The notes: generated by a model not told the origin, from the letters alone. Counted from the first letter of the stretch, positions 35,760 to 45,637 are shown. The stretch: 64,000 nucleotides of DNA from Deltaproteobacteria bacterium (GCA_026986785.1 JALSNW010000049.1:1-64000), one strand, 5' to 3'. A program made the numbers and translations.

Positions 35760-36076
35760 AAATCAACAAGGGCCCTAATGGCAGCGGGTACAGTGTCGAA
35801 AAATTCCGGCAGTCTGGAGACCGGTATGTCAAAGGCTGCCAGAGAATTTTCACACAGGAACACGACACCACCATCAAGCACCAATTGCTTGAGATTGTCA
35901 AAAAGGGGGCGGTCGCATTTTACACACCTGGTCACAGAATCACCGTTGGCTACTATCCTGACCCTGAGATCCTCATCCCTACCTGCTGTCTTGAGGAAAT
36001 TGAGGCCATTTTTCACTGCGATGTCCCATCTTTCCTTTTGTGCCACGTGTATTAGGAGTTTTAGCTCTTTTCCCAT
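35726..36076 (-). CDS. DsrE-family sulfur-relay-like protein
   Basis: This 116-residue protein has the DsrE/YchN fold order: KELKLLIHVAQKERWDIAVKNGLNFLK, VRIVANGDSVTRCVK, FDNLKQLVLDGGVVFLCENSLAAFDI, and the ending LPEFFDTVPAAIRALVDFQREGWIYVRP. DsrE-like proteins carry persulfide sulfur or act as small multimeric accessory proteins; the Cys in FLCENSL is at the usual active position. ATG 36076 was chosen (AAGGACT just before). A longer TTG frame from 36097 overlaps ilvD. It follows ilvD on the same strand by 13 nt. Confidence 0.85.
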   Translation of the reverse strand: MGKELKLLIHVAQKERWDIAVKNGLNFLKTAGRDEDLRVRIVANGDSVTRCVKCDRPLFDNLKQLVLDGGVVFLCENSLAAFDIPVSRLPEFFDTVPAAIRALVDFQREGWIYVRP

Positions 36077-36089
36077 AGTCCTTACCTTC

Positions 36090-37754
36090 TCATTCAACTA
36101 TAGCACCCTTGGCTCCGCTCGAGACCATCCTTGCATAACGGGCCATATATCCCTCCTTTATCCTTGGCTCTGGCGGCTGCCACTGGGCCCTTCTCTTTTC
36201 GAGCTCCTCTTGGCTTAACTTGAGATCCAACCGCTTTGCCGGGATGTCTATGGAGATCGTATCCCCCTCTTGCACCAAGGCTATGGTGCCTCCTTCTGCT
36301 GCCTCTGGAGATATATGGCCTATGGCAGCTCCCTTGGTCCCTCCACTGAAACGTCCATCGGTGAGAAGAGCGACCTGCTTGTCAAGTCCCATACCAACGA
36401 TAGCAGAGGTGGGAGACAGCATCTCAGGCATACCAGGCCCACCCTTGGGCCCCTCGTAGCGGATGACCACCACGTCTCCAGGATTGATCTTTCCATGTAA
36501 TATAGCACTGTATGCCTCGTCTTCCGAGTCGAACACCCTGGCGGGCCCTTCGTGCCTAAGCATTTCAGGGGCGACTGCCGACTGCTTCACCACAGAACCC
36601 TCCTCTGCAAGATTCCCATACAATATGGCTATGCCCCCTTCCTGGTGATATGGATCATCCACGGATCGAATGATCTGGGGATCAACCACCTTTGCCTCGG
36701 AAAAATTCTCAGCTGCACTCTTTGTAGTGACTGTGATACAACCACCCTCTATTATGCCCAGTTTGTCGAGTTCCTTCAAAATGGCTTGGATACCACCAGC
36801 ATAATCAAGGTCTTGGAGGCTATGGGTACCTGCCGGTATTAAGCTGCACAGATGGGGCGTCTTCTTGCTCATGTCGTTGAACACCTCGAGGGGCAGATCC
36901 ACCTTGGCCTCGTGAGCGATGGCAGGTACGTGTAACACCGTATTGGTGGAACATCCAAGTGCCATGTCAACTGCAATGGCATTTCTAAAGGCCTCTTCCG
37001 TTGCTATATCCCTTGGTCTGATCCCCTTCTCCACCAATTTCATTATCTGCATACCAGTGGTCTTGGCAAGCCTCATCCTCTTGGCGGTCACGGCTGGTAT
37101 GGTGCCATTTCCAGGCAAGGAAAGCCCCAGGGCCTCGGACAGGCAGTTCATGGAATTGGCAGTGAACATCCCAGCACATGAGCCACAGGTAGGGCATGCC
37201 TCGTCCTCGAGGCTGCAAAGATCCTCCTGGCTCATCCGTCCAGACCTTACCTCTCCTATGCCCTCAAAAACAGAGATCAAATTAACCTTTCTGCCCCTCC
37301 AGGTTCCTGTGAGCATGGGACCTCCTGTGACCACGATGGCAGGAATGTTCATTCTGAGAATAGCCATTATCATGCCTGGGGTTATCTTGTCGCAACTCGG
37401 TACCACCACAAGACCATCAAAGGGATGGGCCTGTGCCATCACCTCTACGGAATCTGCGATGAGCTCACGACTTGCAAGGGAGTAACGCATGCCCAGATGG
37501 TTCATGGCAATACCATCACAGACCCCGATACCCCCGAATTCCATGGGCGTCCCCCCGGCCATCCTGATCCCTGCCTTTACTGCATCTACTATCTGTCTAA
37601 GATGTATATGGCCAGGGATGAGCTCGTTAAAAGAATTTGCAACCCCAATGAGAGGCCTTGATATCTCTTCATCTGTATAGCCCATGGCCTTTAGAAGCGA
37701 ACGATGTGGTGCTCGCTCCACCCCTTTTTTCATCTTGTCACTTCTCATTGACAA
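36090..37754 (-). CDS. ilvD: dihydroxy-acid dehydratase
   Basis: This 554-residue Fe-S enzyme makes the 2-oxo acids for valine, leucine and isoleucine. Motifs: [49 protein letters not shown], the cluster Cys in [19 protein letters not shown], and [21 protein letters not shown]. Length is standard. It lies between a SAM methyltransferase gene (67 nt upstream) and the DsrE-family gene, all on the same strand. No T-box or leader peptide is evident. Confidence 0.97.
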   Translation of the reverse strand: MSMRSDKMKKGVERAPHRSLLKAMGYTDEEISRPLIGVANSFNELIPGHIHLRQIVDAVKAGIRMAGGTPMEFGGIGVCDGIAMNHLGMRYSLASRELIADSVEVMAQAHPFDGLVVVPSCDKITPGMIMAILRMNIPAIVVTGGPMLTGTWRGRKVNLISVFEGIGEVRSGRMSQEDLCSLEDEACPTCGSCAGMFTANSMNCLSEALGLSLPGNGTIPAVTAKRMRLAKTTGMQIMKLVEKGIRPRDIATEEAFRNAIAVDMALGCSTNTVLHVPAIAHEAKVDLPLEVFNDMSKKTPHLCSLIPAGTHSLQDLDYAGGIQAILKELDKLGIIEGGCITVTTKSAAENFSEAKVVDPQIIRSVDDPYHQEGGIAILYGNLAEEGSVVKQSAVAPEMLRHEGPARVFDSEDEAYSAILHGKINPGDVVVIRYEGPKGGPGMPEMLSPTSAIVGMGLDKQVALLTDGRFSGGTKGAAIGHISPEAAEGGTIALVQEGDTISIDIPAKRLDLKLSQEELEKRRAQWQPPEPRIKEGYMARYARMVSSGAKGAIVE

Positions 37755-37821
37755 TGCTCCTTTCAGGTATATTGGAAAGATCTTTCGCCCTGACGTCGAG
37801 TGCCTGGGCAGACAGGCTGGG

Positions 37822-38418
37822 TCAAGAACCCACTTTTCGCCACACGGGCAACTGCTTGGAGAGCTTCACAAAACGTCTGTCTTGGTCTATCTCCTTACTC
37901 CTTTTGTAATTTGCTATGAGTATAGCACCCTTTTTCATATGCTCTTCAACAAATATCTCAAATTCGCGCTCACCCTCGGTGAGGGGACAAAAGTAATAGA
38001 TCACGTCAAACTGGTCATAGCTGGCAAAACTCCTGATGTCTGCCTCAATCAGCTGTTCCGGCTCGAAAAGGCTACGTGCCACCTTCAAAGAGGCCTCATC
38101 CTTCTCGAGGCCAAAAACCTGAAAATCAAACTGCTCTGCAAAAAGCATCACGTTGCCAAAGCCACAGCCTATGTCAACGAACTTTATCTCTTCCCCCTTA
38201 TATTGCCCTGAGGAATCAATATAATCCCTGACAAAGGTGAGTTGCTCCAGCACCTGCCTGGTATCCATGGCCACGAATGGATATTCAACATCTGTCTGGT
38301 TAAGGGTCGTTTTCTGTATTTCCCTGGAAAACAGCCCAATAAACCTGTTGATGACGCCCAAGAGCACATCTCTTTCGGTGAGATCCTCTGATTGTTGCAA
38401 TGTCTCTTCCCTGATCAT
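37822..38418 (-). CDS. class I SAM-dependent methyltransferase, substrate unknown
   Basis: This 198-residue protein has a helical N-terminus with a [10 protein letters not shown]-like helix, then SAM motif I ([16 protein letters not shown]), motif II acidic residue in [10 protein letters not shown], and [13 protein letters not shown] near the active site. The organisation resembles small Desulfobacterota methyltransferases next to metabolic genes. The substrate is not readable from the sequence. It probably heads the methyltransferase-ilvD-dsrE run. Confidence 0.82.
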   Translation of the reverse strand: MIREETLQQSEDLTERDVLLGVINRFIGLFSREIQKTTLNQTDVEYPFVAMDTRQVLEQLTFVRDYIDSSGQYKGEEIKFVDIGCGFGNVMLFAEQFDFQVFGLEKDEASLKVARSLFEPEQLIEADIRSFASYDQFDVIYYFCPLTEGEREFEIFVEEHMKKGAILIANYKRSKEIDQDRRFVKLSKQLPVWRKVGS

Positions 38419-38593
38419 TCCGCTGTCCCCTTGATATCTATCACCTTAAGTCCCTATCCATTCTTGGACAATTCACAGAGAGATCCCGATGGAGGAGGGA
38501 TTTTGCCAAAAACAGATATTTTATCTCAGCAGATATGAAAAAGCGATGAAAAATCCTGACACCAGGATCGAAAAGGACAGGCGAGACTTTATC

Positions 38594-38766
38594 GCGGATC
38601 ATGCAGCTCGCAAGCTTGTCAAGTCCCTTTTGACTTCAAATGCCTGGAGAGCTATCACGGACTGCACTGTACCTTTTGGGTGAAGACACAACGGGATCAA
38701 AGACATGCCAACTACTCAATGAGTCAAAGAAATTGTTTTTTCAAGCACTTGAAGTCCATAATATGG
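38594..38766 (+). repeat. interspersed TIR element, copy C (full length)
   Basis: About 173 bp from CGCGGATCATGCAGC to TCCATAATATGGG, flanked on both sides by TTTAT. It carries all family blocks in order: CAAGCTTGTCAAG, then GGTGAAGACACAACGGGATCA, then GTCAAAGAAATTG. It lies in the 499-nt gap between the methyltransferase and cfa genes; the rest of the gap holds the cfa promoter and no gene. Confidence 0.65.
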
Positions 38767-38808
38767 GTTTATAAATCTATACAAGACAGGGAACATCACG
38801 GATGAATC

Positions 38809-38837
38809 TTGACACGAAATATATGTATGCTTATTAA
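38809..38837 (+). promoter_or_regulatory. sigma-70 promoter of cfa
   Basis: Consensus TTGACA (38809-38814), 17 nt, TATTAA (38832-38837). An AT-rich hairpin AAAAATCT/AGATTTTT (38837-38857) follows at once in the presumed 5' leader. Confidence 0.6.
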
Positions 38838-38917
38838 AAAATCTAAGAGAGATTTTTCAGGACTCAATTAAGAGAATAATATCATACAAAAAAAATACAA
38901 CACGAAAAGTTTGTTCT

Positions 38918-40117
38918 ATGAATTCCCAGAAGGCAAGACAAATCCTATCGAATCTCTTTTCAGAAGATTCCCCTGTCCCTTGCAAAATAACCCTTTGGGA
39001 CAACCAGGAGATCCATTTTGGTAAGGGAGAGCTCAGGTTCAATCTAAAGATCAAGGACCCCCAGACCTTCGAAGCCATCCTCACCCAACCCTCCATGGCC
39101 TTTGGAGAGGGATATGTAAATGGTGACATCGAGATAGAAGGTAGCCTTCCAGAGATTCTCGAATGGATCTATCAGAACAGGGCAGAGGAGAAACTACATC
39201 CAGTACAAAAGGCCCGTATCTGCTGGCTTCACCTGAAACGAAAGGCAGGCCTTGGAGACTCAAAAAGGGACGTACAATACCATTACGACAGGGGAAATGC
39301 ATTCTACAGGCTATGGCTCGACAGGGGCATGAATTACTCTTGTGCCTTTTTCACCACAGAGGATCAGGATCTGGACACTGCACAGGAAAACAAGATCCAA
39401 AGGAGCCTCAAAAAACTCCGGTTGGCTCCAGGCCAAAGACTCCTGGACATAGGCTGCGGTTGGGGCAGCGTAATCATCGAGGCTGCAAAGACATATGGTG
39501 TGAGGGCTATAGGCCTTACCCTGTCGAAACAGCAATATGAATTAGGCACAAAACGGATCATGGATGCTGGTCTGTCTGATCTGGTCGAGATAAGGCTTCA
39601 GGACTATAGAGAGGTCTCTTCCAAGGAACACGGCAGTTTTGACAGGGTAATCTCTATTGGTATGTTTGAACATGTAGGCAGGGAAAATATCTCCACATTT
39701 TTCAAAAAGGCCTCATCCCTCTTGCGGGACAAGGGTATTATGCTCCTTCACACCATTGGGCGTACCAGATTTGAGGAGATGGACCCTTGGCTGACAAAAT
39801 ATATTTTCCCAGGCACCTACCTGCCATGTCTCGGAGAGATAATGGAAGAGGCACAAAGATATGGCTTTGATTTTGTAGACCTCGAAAACCTGAGACGCCA
39901 TTATGACAAGACCCTTGGACATTGGGCCAAGAGATTTGAAGATCACCTGGGAGAGATCAGAAAACATGCTGATGAGAAATTTATAAGGATGTGGAGATTT
40001 TACCTCTACAGCAGCCAGATGGCATTCAGATATAATCCCCTTCATGTATTCCAGCTCCTCTACTCCCTTGGAAGGAGAGACGACTGGCCTCTTGTACGGG
40101 AGGAGTTATATACATAG
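38918..40117 (+). CDS. cfa: cyclopropane-fatty-acyl-phospholipid synthase family
   Basis: This 399-residue methyltransferase acts on unsaturated acyl chains of membrane phospholipids. The N-terminal lipid-binding part is followed by the catalytic half: VQYHYDRGNAFYRLWLDRGMNYSCAFF, the SAM motif LLDIGCGWGSVIIEAAKTYGVRAIGLTLSKQQ, RVISIGMFEHVGRENISTFF, and YIFPGTYLPCLGEI. The Tyr/Glu/His residues binding the active-site bicarbonate lie in these blocks. Length matches Cfa. It has its own promoter and is convergent with the symporter gene. Confidence 0.94.
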   Translation: MNSQKARQILSNLFSEDSPVPCKITLWDNQEIHFGKGELRFNLKIKDPQTFEAILTQPSMAFGEGYVNGDIEIEGSLPEILEWIYQNRAEEKLHPVQKARICWLHLKRKAGLGDSKRDVQYHYDRGNAFYRLWLDRGMNYSCAFFTTEDQDLDTAQENKIQRSLKKLRLAPGQRLLDIGCGWGSVIIEAAKTYGVRAIGLTLSKQQYELGTKRIMDAGLSDLVEIRLQDYREVSSKEHGSFDRVISIGMFEHVGRENISTFFKKASSLLRDKGIMLLHTIGRTRFEEMDPWLTKYIFPGTYLPCLGEIMEEAQRYGFDFVDLENLRRHYDKTLGHWAKRFEDHLGEIRKHADEKFIRMWRFYLYSSQMAFRYNPLHVFQLLYSLGRRDDWPLVREELYT

Positions 40118-40171
40118 CAATAGAGATGGGGGGCAGATATCGAGGTAGGTATCCAACCAGGATAAAAAAAA

Positions 40172-41638
40172 CTACTTGTCTGAGACATGTCCAAATATTG
40201 CCAGGACTTCCTGATCTGGGGGCTGATCCAAGAGGCTTGTCAATGTTATGGCAAGACAGGAGGCGAGAAAACCTGGAAGCAGCTCGTATAAATCGAATAT
40301 ACCACCACTTAGCTCCTTCCAAATTATTACTGTAATGCCACCTGAAAGGATACCACATAGGGCCCCAGCAGCAGTCATCCTCTTCCAGAACAGGGAAAAG
40401 ATGAGAACAGGGCCAAAGGCTGCGCCAAAACCTGCCCATGCATAGGCCACAAGGTCCAGGACAAGACTCTTGGGATCCCTTGCAAACCAAGCTGCAATAA
40501 GGGAAACCACGACCACGGTCAAACGCCCTACCCATACAAGTTCCCTCTGGCCTGCTTGCGGCCTCAAAATTCCCCTGTAGAAGTCCTCTGTCAAAGCTGA
40601 AGCAGAAACCAAAAGCTGGGAATCGGCAGTACTCATTATGGCTGCAAGCACACCTGCCAGACAAATACCAGCTATCACCGGGTGCATCAGGTGCCGCACC
40701 AGATAGATGAAGACCTTTTCAGGGTCTTGAAGCTGGCCATTAAAATAGAACAGACCTGAAAGGCCGACGAGAATAGCAGCAGCCAGGGCGACCCCAGCCC
40801 AAGTTGTGCCCAAAAATCTTGCCTTTTTTATATTTTGAGGGGAGTCTATGGCCATGAAACGGGCAAGTATATGGGGTTGTCCGAAATATCCAAGCCCCCA
40901 GGCACCCAAAGACATGATCGAGATCAGGGAGATCCCAACCCCTTCAGATGATGAGAAGGGATTCAATATAGCCTTCCAATTCACAAGGATTGCATGGTGT
41001 GCAGGCCCTGAACCTGAAAATTCCAGCCAGGAGAGAAAGGGCACTGTCACCAAGGCCATAAGCATCAGCAGGGCCTGAAAGGCATCTGTCCATGATACTG
41101 CCAGAAAACCGCCTATAAAGGTATATGAAAGGACGGAAAGGCCTCCTACGATCACCGCCCATGAATAAGGTATACCAAAGACTGCATTGAACAACTTTCC
41201 ACCTGCAACCAACCCTGAACTGGTGTATATCGTAAAGAAAAAAAGGATAAGGCAGGCAGACACTGCCCTCAATACATGGGAGCGGTTACCAAAACGCCTT
41301 TCCAGATATTCTGGAAGTGTCATGGAATCGTGAGCTGCATAGGTAAAGACCCTTAACCTTGGGGCCACAATGGTCCAGTTGAGCCAAGTACCCAAGAGCA
41401 GGCCTCCAGCAAGCCAAAGGGCCGAAAGGCCCTGGGAAAAAACCAGACCGGGAAGCCCCATCAGTAGCCAGCCACTCATGTCCGATGCCCCGGCACTAAG
41501 GGCAGCCACTATACTGCCAAGGCCCCTGCCCCCTAATATGTAATCGGAGATGTCTCTGGTCCTCAGATATGCCGCAATGCCTATGATGAGAACTACCAAA
41601 AAGTAAATGATAAATGTTACGGCAATGGTCAGGTCCAT
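40172..41638 (-). CDS. sodium:solute symporter (PutP-like)
   Basis: This 488-residue SSS-family transporter has about 12-13 helices. It shows GGRGLGSIVAALSAGASDMSGWLLMGLPG near the N-terminus (Na+ site region), LPEYLERRFGN, and the family signature ending GLGYFGQPHILARFMA. The closest subgroup by eye is PutP (Na+/proline). PutP-like carriers also take up betaines, so the solute is not certain. It starts 12 nt after the pterin-binding methyltransferase gene and so is under the same cobalamin riboswitch. Confidence 0.92.
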   Translation of the reverse strand: MDLTIAVTFIIYFLVVLIIGIAAYLRTRDISDYILGGRGLGSIVAALSAGASDMSGWLLMGLPGLVFSQGLSALWLAGGLLLGTWLNWTIVAPRLRVFTYAAHDSMTLPEYLERRFGNRSHVLRAVSACLILFFFTIYTSSGLVAGGKLFNAVFGIPYSWAVIVGGLSVLSYTFIGGFLAVSWTDAFQALLMLMALVTVPFLSWLEFSGSGPAHHAILVNWKAILNPFSSSEGVGISLISIMSLGAWGLGYFGQPHILARFMAIDSPQNIKKARFLGTTWAGVALAAAILVGLSGLFYFNGQLQDPEKVFIYLVRHLMHPVIAGICLAGVLAAIMSTADSQLLVSASALTEDFYRGILRPQAGQRELVWVGRLTVVVVSLIAAWFARDPKSLVLDLVAYAWAGFGAAFGPVLIFSLFWKRMTAAGALCGILSGGITVIIWKELSGGIFDLYELLPGFLASCLAITLTSLLDQPPDQEVLAIFGHVSDK

Positions 41639-41650
41639 AGTCGAACAGGA

Positions 41651-42487
41651 TTAATCCCTACCTGCCCCCAAGATGTCTGGCAAATTTGTCAGTGTGTCCA
41701 ATGCCAAAAAAGAGGCTTTCCTCCCTTCCCTCTTCTCTTCCGTTTTTGCCACTTCCATCAATTCCTTGTTATCTGTAGACATTATCACATGATCCAGGCC
41801 GGCGACCTTGAGCATCTCAAGGACCTGGAGTTGCAGTCTGTCACAGATCATGCCTGGAAGACCACAGATTATATTCGAAAGGCCAACCATGGTCTTTACC
41901 CTCCTCTCCCGCAGATTGCCAATCAGGTAGATCGCCTCCATGAATAGGCTTATATCTGGAAAGATTACAGCTGGCCCATCTGAAAAACAGCCTATCCTGG
42001 GCCTTAGAACCGGGTCCAAAACCAGCCGACTCGTAGGGAAAGAACGTCTCTCAGCAAGCTCAAGGACCTCCTCGGCAACCATGCAGATCTCATCCAGACT
42101 GGCGGGCAGATAACCCTTTCTGGTCAAAAGGACCACCAGGGAAGCGTCGAGACATCGAGCAGCAGAAAACATGCTCTCAAGACGGCCATTGTCTGCAATC
42201 ACACAGTTGATAAAACTTCCTGGCCCTGCCTTTTTGAGAGCAGATGCCAGCCCATCGGGGCAGGGAGGCAGGAAGAGGGGACAGTTGGACACAGCCCTGA
42301 CCTGATCAACGATCCAAGGCAAGACATCACCACAGCGGCCCCAGCTTCCCAGATTTATATCAAGGCCATCTGCCCCGTTTTCCAGCTGTCTCTCAACACA
42401 TTCGCGTATGACCTGCCCAGAACCATCCCGTACTGCCTCGTAGATCTTTACATTTAGAATGTTGAGCCCTTGACCTGTAACAAACAT
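41651..42487 (-). CDS. pterin-binding (AcsE/MtrH/MetH-type) methyltransferase
   Basis: This 278-residue TIM barrel is of the DHPS/MeTr superfamily: GADGLDINLGSWG (pterin-site Asp-x-Asn), FINCVIADNGRLESMF, RLVLDPVLRPRIGC and TMVGLSNIICGLP. AcsE, MtrH and the second domain of MetH move methyl groups between tetrahydrofolate and a corrinoid protein. Size fits stand-alone AcsE. GGAGG lies 8 nt before the ATG. A cobalamin riboswitch and terminator precede it and a PutP-like symporter follows 12 nt downstream. No corrinoid-protein gene or MttB-like partner is seen in the window. Which methyl donor or acceptor it uses is unknown. Confidence 0.88.
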   Translation of the reverse strand: MFVTGQGLNILNVKIYEAVRDGSGQVIRECVERQLENGADGLDINLGSWGRCGDVLPWIVDQVRAVSNCPLFLPPCPDGLASALKKAGPGSFINCVIADNGRLESMFSAARCLDASLVVLLTRKGYLPASLDEICMVAEEVLELAERRSFPTSRLVLDPVLRPRIGCFSDGPAVIFPDISLFMEAIYLIGNLRERRVKTMVGLSNIICGLPGMICDRLQLQVLEMLKVAGLDHVIMSTDNKELMEVAKTEEKREGRKASFLALDTLTNLPDILGAGRD

Positions 42488-42571
42488 TGATTAATCCTCC
42501 ATTTTATAATCCAGATCCAAAAAAGATTGCAGGCACAGTACGGGGAAAACAAAGGCACCAAAGGACAGATG

Positions 42572-42609
42572 AAAAGATCCCATGCCACCTTAAGCCTCGA
42601 GGCAGCATG
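42572..42609 (-). terminator. riboswitch expression-platform terminator
   Basis: On the minus strand CATGCTGCC pairs with GGTGGCATG (9 bp with two G-U pairs), then GGATCTTTTC. It sits between the cobalamin aptamer and the methyltransferase start, as expected for control by premature termination. Confidence 0.6.
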
Positions 42610-42812
42610 CCTTCCGTCCCCAGGCCGGTCTCCCGGCTTGCAGATCATCCCCGTACAGAGCCGCCTTCCCACAGATAGGTCTGCAGTGGCTGCTACATAG
42701 GCCGCCCATCCTTGAACGACGTCATGCAGCATGGCCCTTGGGTCCCTGCTCACGGTTGCGGGCCAGCGCCGGATTCTCACCGGTCTTCCCGTGCACCTGA
42801 GTCCCATGACTA
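42610..42812 (-). promoter_or_regulatory. cobalamin (AdoCbl) riboswitch
   Basis: The minus strand reads through every conserved block of the cobalamin aptamer in order: AGGTGC, CGGGAAG, CCGGTGAGAATCCGG, GCTGGCCCGCAACCGTGA, then AGCAGCCACTG, TGTGGGAAGGC, and the closing AAGCCGGGAGACCGGCCTG. The blocks CCCGCAACNGTGA, GCCACTG and GGGAAGG are diagnostic. It stands about 120 nt before the methyltransferase start. In most known cases such elements turn genes off when cobalamin is plentiful. With the terminator it fills most of the 469-nt gap before the MscS-type gene; the remaining ~140 nt (42813-42956) has no gene. Confidence 0.95.
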
Positions 42813-42956
42813 AAATATTTTTGTTTGTTAACTACAGAATGTGAAGCTGTCAAGAAAAACCCAGAGAAGTGGACGAAAAGCCATTTCATATACCTTACAG
42901 CCTTGGGGAACTTCCGTATATGCACTATCTTGGGATCAACATTGGCAGTTCTTGGT

Positions 42957-44225
42957 TCACTCAAGACCATTGGATGAACATCCAAGGCCCAAGGCCTTGA
43001 AATCATGGCCGGATGGCCGCTGATAAACCCTCAGGTCGAATTCTGACACACATGCCAGCACATGGTCGAAGATGTCGGCCTGGATGGATTCATAGACAGC
43101 CCAATTGGTGTCGGCTGCAAATACGTATATTTCAATAGGTAGGCCTTCAGGTGTTGGGGCAAGCTGACGTACGAGGAAGGTCATGTCCTTTCTAATTCTT
43201 GGGTTGTTCCTCAAATATTCGATCAGATAGGCGCGAAACGTGCCGAGGTTTGTCATTCGCCTGCCATTCACCACCACGCTGTCATCTATTCCAAGGGCTT
43301 CATTGTAGCGTCTCAATTCTTCCTCTTTTGCTTCAATATATTTTTTTAATAATTGGATTTTTCGATATTTTTCTATCATTGCCCTATCACAGAAACGGAC
43401 GCTCAACTGGTCTATGAAAATGGCCCTTTTGATCCTTCTACCACCAGAGAGTTTCATCCCCCTCCAGTTTTTGAAAGACTCTTCCATGAAGCGCTTGGTT
43501 GGGATAGTGGTAAAGGTCTTGTCCCAGTTCTGGACCTTTACGGTATAGAGGGCGATTTCTACAACGTCGCCATCAGCATTGAACTTGGGCATCTCTATCC
43601 AGTCTCCCACCCGCAATAGGTCATTGGATACTATCTGAATACTGGCCACAAAGGAGAGTATGGTATCCTTGAAGATCAAAATTACCAGGGCCGTCAAGGC
43701 ACCGAGCCCACTGAGAAGCCCCCAGGGAGATTCGTCCAGAAGCCGACAGACTCCGATTATTCCAGCAGATAGATATAAAAACAGCTTTACCAACTGCACA
43801 TAGCCCTTTATGGGCCATCTGCGTGCCACCTGATTCCTGGAATAGACCTCGAGGCCTGCTGAGAGAAGGCGGTCCACTACAAGGACTATGGCAAGCAAGG
43901 CCAAGGGATAGGCAGGTCTCAAAAGGATGGGTGGGAATCCAGGGATGAGATGGCCTGCATAGTTGAAGACAATTACAGGGGCCAAGAAGGCAAAGGGCAC
44001 GAATACCTTCTTTTCAATGAGTACATCATCCCACTTGTTCTTTGTCTTTCTAAGGGCTGCATGTATGAATTTGATGGCAAGGTATCTGGTAACAAGATAG
44101 CTGAGGGCAGAGACAAAAAGTAACAAAAAGGAGATCACAAGCCAGTAGACCACAGGGTTGCCATTCAGGTGCATACGTATGAATCTTTCAAGGCCTATAC
44201 TCAAATGGGTAAGATTTTCTTTCAT
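42957..44225 (-). CDS. MscS-family mechanosensitive channel (YbdG-like)
   Basis: This 422-residue inner-membrane channel has about five hydrophobic helices, a pore-lining TM helix (GLLSGLGALTALVILIFKDTILSFVASIQI) with the Gly/Ala packing of MscS, and the beta domain RVGDWIEMPKFNADGDVVEIALYTVKVQNWDKTFTTIPTKRF. A cytoplasmic vestibule domain with a long charged helical insertion (KYIEAKEEELRRYNEAL) follows, typical of the larger YbdG/MscM branch. It protects cells against hypo-osmotic shock. Its ATG overlaps the coaE stop (ATGA). Confidence 0.93.
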   Translation of the reverse strand: MKENLTHLSIGLERFIRMHLNGNPVVYWLVISFLLLFVSALSYLVTRYLAIKFIHAALRKTKNKWDDVLIEKKVFVPFAFLAPVIVFNYAGHLIPGFPPILLRPAYPLALLAIVLVVDRLLSAGLEVYSRNQVARRWPIKGYVQLVKLFLYLSAGIIGVCRLLDESPWGLLSGLGALTALVILIFKDTILSFVASIQIVSNDLLRVGDWIEMPKFNADGDVVEIALYTVKVQNWDKTFTTIPTKRFMEESFKNWRGMKLSGGRRIKRAIFIDQLSVRFCDRAMIEKYRKIQLLKKYIEAKEEELRRYNEALGIDDSVVVNGRRMTNLGTFRAYLIEYLRNNPRIRKDMTFLVRQLAPTPEGLPIEIYVFAADTNWAVYESIQADIFDHVLACVSEFDLRVYQRPSGHDFKALGLGCSSNGLE

Positions 44226-44815
44226 GCAAAAGATCCCTTTCTTGTCTGAATCAGACTATTCCAAAGGCCTTGGACCTGTCTTCTCGTCTCTTCCAAGGAA
44301 CCAGAATTGTCGATCACGAGATCTGAAAGCCTTGCCTTAGCCTCCAAGGGCATCTGCACAGACAGCCTCTGCCATGCCTCTTCTTCTGTAAATCCCCGCT
44401 TTTTCAGCCGTTCCACCGCTTTTTGGGGATCACAAGAGACCAGGATTACCATATCAAAATTGGCCTGGCCACCAGACTCGAACAGGAGAGGGACCTCCAC
44501 CACCACGATCTCATTCGGCTTATCATGATGAAAGCTCGACACATATTGGTACACAAGGGGGTGGAGGATCTCTTCCAATTTTTTCCTGGCTATTGGAGAA
44601 GAAAATACCCTTTTGGCAAGTCTTTTCCTGTCTACTTCATCGCCACTGAATACCTCTGGCCCAAAAGCGGCCCTAATCTCAGCCTTTATCTCTGGCTTTT
44701 TCAAAAGTTCATGCACTATCCCATCGGCACTCAAGGTGAATGCGCCCATTTCCTCGAACATCTCGAGGACTGTTGATTTCCCAGATCCAAAGCCGCCTGT
44801 CAAGCCGATCAACAC
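44222..44815 (-). CDS. coaE: dephospho-CoA kinase
   Basis: This 197-residue P-loop kinase phosphorylates dephospho-CoA in the last step of coenzyme A synthesis. The Walker A motif GGFGSGKST starts at residue 7. Further blocks are LSADGIVHELL, the LHPLVYQYVSS acceptor region, VVEVPLLFESG, and RLSVQMPLEAKARLSDLVIDNSGSLEETRRQV. Length is normal. It overlaps the MscS-type gene by 4 nt. Confidence 0.96.
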   Translation of the reverse strand: MLIGLTGGFGSGKSTVLEMFEEMGAFTLSADGIVHELLKKPEIKAEIRAAFGPEVFSGDEVDRKRLAKRVFSSPIARKKLEEILHPLVYQYVSSFHHDKPNEIVVVEVPLLFESGGQANFDMVILVSCDPQKAVERLKKRGFTEEEAWQRLSVQMPLEAKARLSDLVIDNSGSLEETRRQVQGLWNSLIQTRKGSFA

Positions 44816-44944
44816 GGAATTATCATCCTTTCGTTCATACTTCCATTTCCATCAATCATGCCTATCTTTTTAATATCAAGGTAAAGACATGAAACCTTAT
44901 CGATCCAAGATTTTTTGAGAGAAAGGCCTTGTGGTAATCAGGTC

Positions 44945-45637
44945 ATGGCAGCAAAGATATACCAGATAGCAGACCTTAGGAATAGACGTTTTGTATTTGC
45001 AGATAGGGACCAGGCCGGCTCTATCCTGGCAGGTATGCTCAGGCCCTTTTATGAAAATAGCCATGACACGATTGTACTTGGTATCCCTTCTGGCGGTGTA
45101 CCAATTGCAATAGAGATTGCGTCACGACTAAACCTGCCCTTGGATCTGTTGATAATAAGAAAGATACCAGTGCCAGGAAACCCTGAAGCTGGGATAGGGG
45201 CATTGACCCTTTCGGGACATATGTTCCTGAACGAGGAGCTTATCTATCATCTTGGAATAACTCCCCAGCAGATAGAGGGCCAGATCCAACGGGTGAAGCA
45301 GGAATTGAACAGGAGAAACGAACTCTTCAGAAAAGGCCGTCCTGAGCCTGACCTAAAGGGAAAGATCGTTATCATAGCAGACGATGGCCTTGCCTCTGGA
45401 TTTACCACCTTGGCCGCTGTCAGGACATGCAGAGACAAAGGCGCCACAAAGATAGTTGTAGCAGCGCCCACTGGTTCTGGCACTGCAATAGCCAGGCTAT
45501 CTAATGAGGTGGATGAGATCTTCTGCCCAAACATACGAACTGGGCACTATTTCGCTGTGGCAGAGGCATACAGAAATTGGTATGACCTGGATAGAGAAGA
45601 GGTATTAAAACGGCTAAAGGAAGCACGTCTCCTATAG
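44945..45637 (+). CDS. phosphoribosyltransferase-domain protein
   Basis: This 230-residue type I PRTase-like protein opens with FADRDQAGSILAGML. It has the core LGIPSGGVPIAIEIASRLNLPLDLLIIRKIPVPGNPEAGIGAL and the PRPP loop IVIIADDGLASGFTTLAAVRTC. The PRPP motif reads ADDGLASG rather than DD..TG, as in the group of uncharacterised PRTases found near stress and envelope genes. The family may act as a phosphatase or hydrolase, so I give no substrate. ATG 44945 was chosen over an in-frame TTG at 44915. The 250 nt after it (to trmFO) holds a small hairpin (ACAGGC/GCCTGT, 45663-45679) and no gene. Confidence 0.85.
   Translation: MAAKIYQIADLRNRRFVFADRDQAGSILAGMLRPFYENSHDTIVLGIPSGGVPIAIEIASRLNLPLDLLIIRKIPVPGNPEAGIGALTLSGHMFLNEELIYHLGITPQQIEGQIQRVKQELNRRNELFRKGRPEPDLKGKIVIIADDGLASGFTTLAAVRTCRDKGATKIVVAAPTGSGTAIARLSNEVDEIFCPNIRTGHYFAVAEAYRNWYDLDREEVLKRLKEARLL

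Noticed and set aside
42813-42956. Possible further copy of the interspersed repeat between riboswitch and mscS
   Set aside because: Only short matches (CTGTCAAG, GGGATCAACA) are present and no terminal repeats, so homology is not supported.
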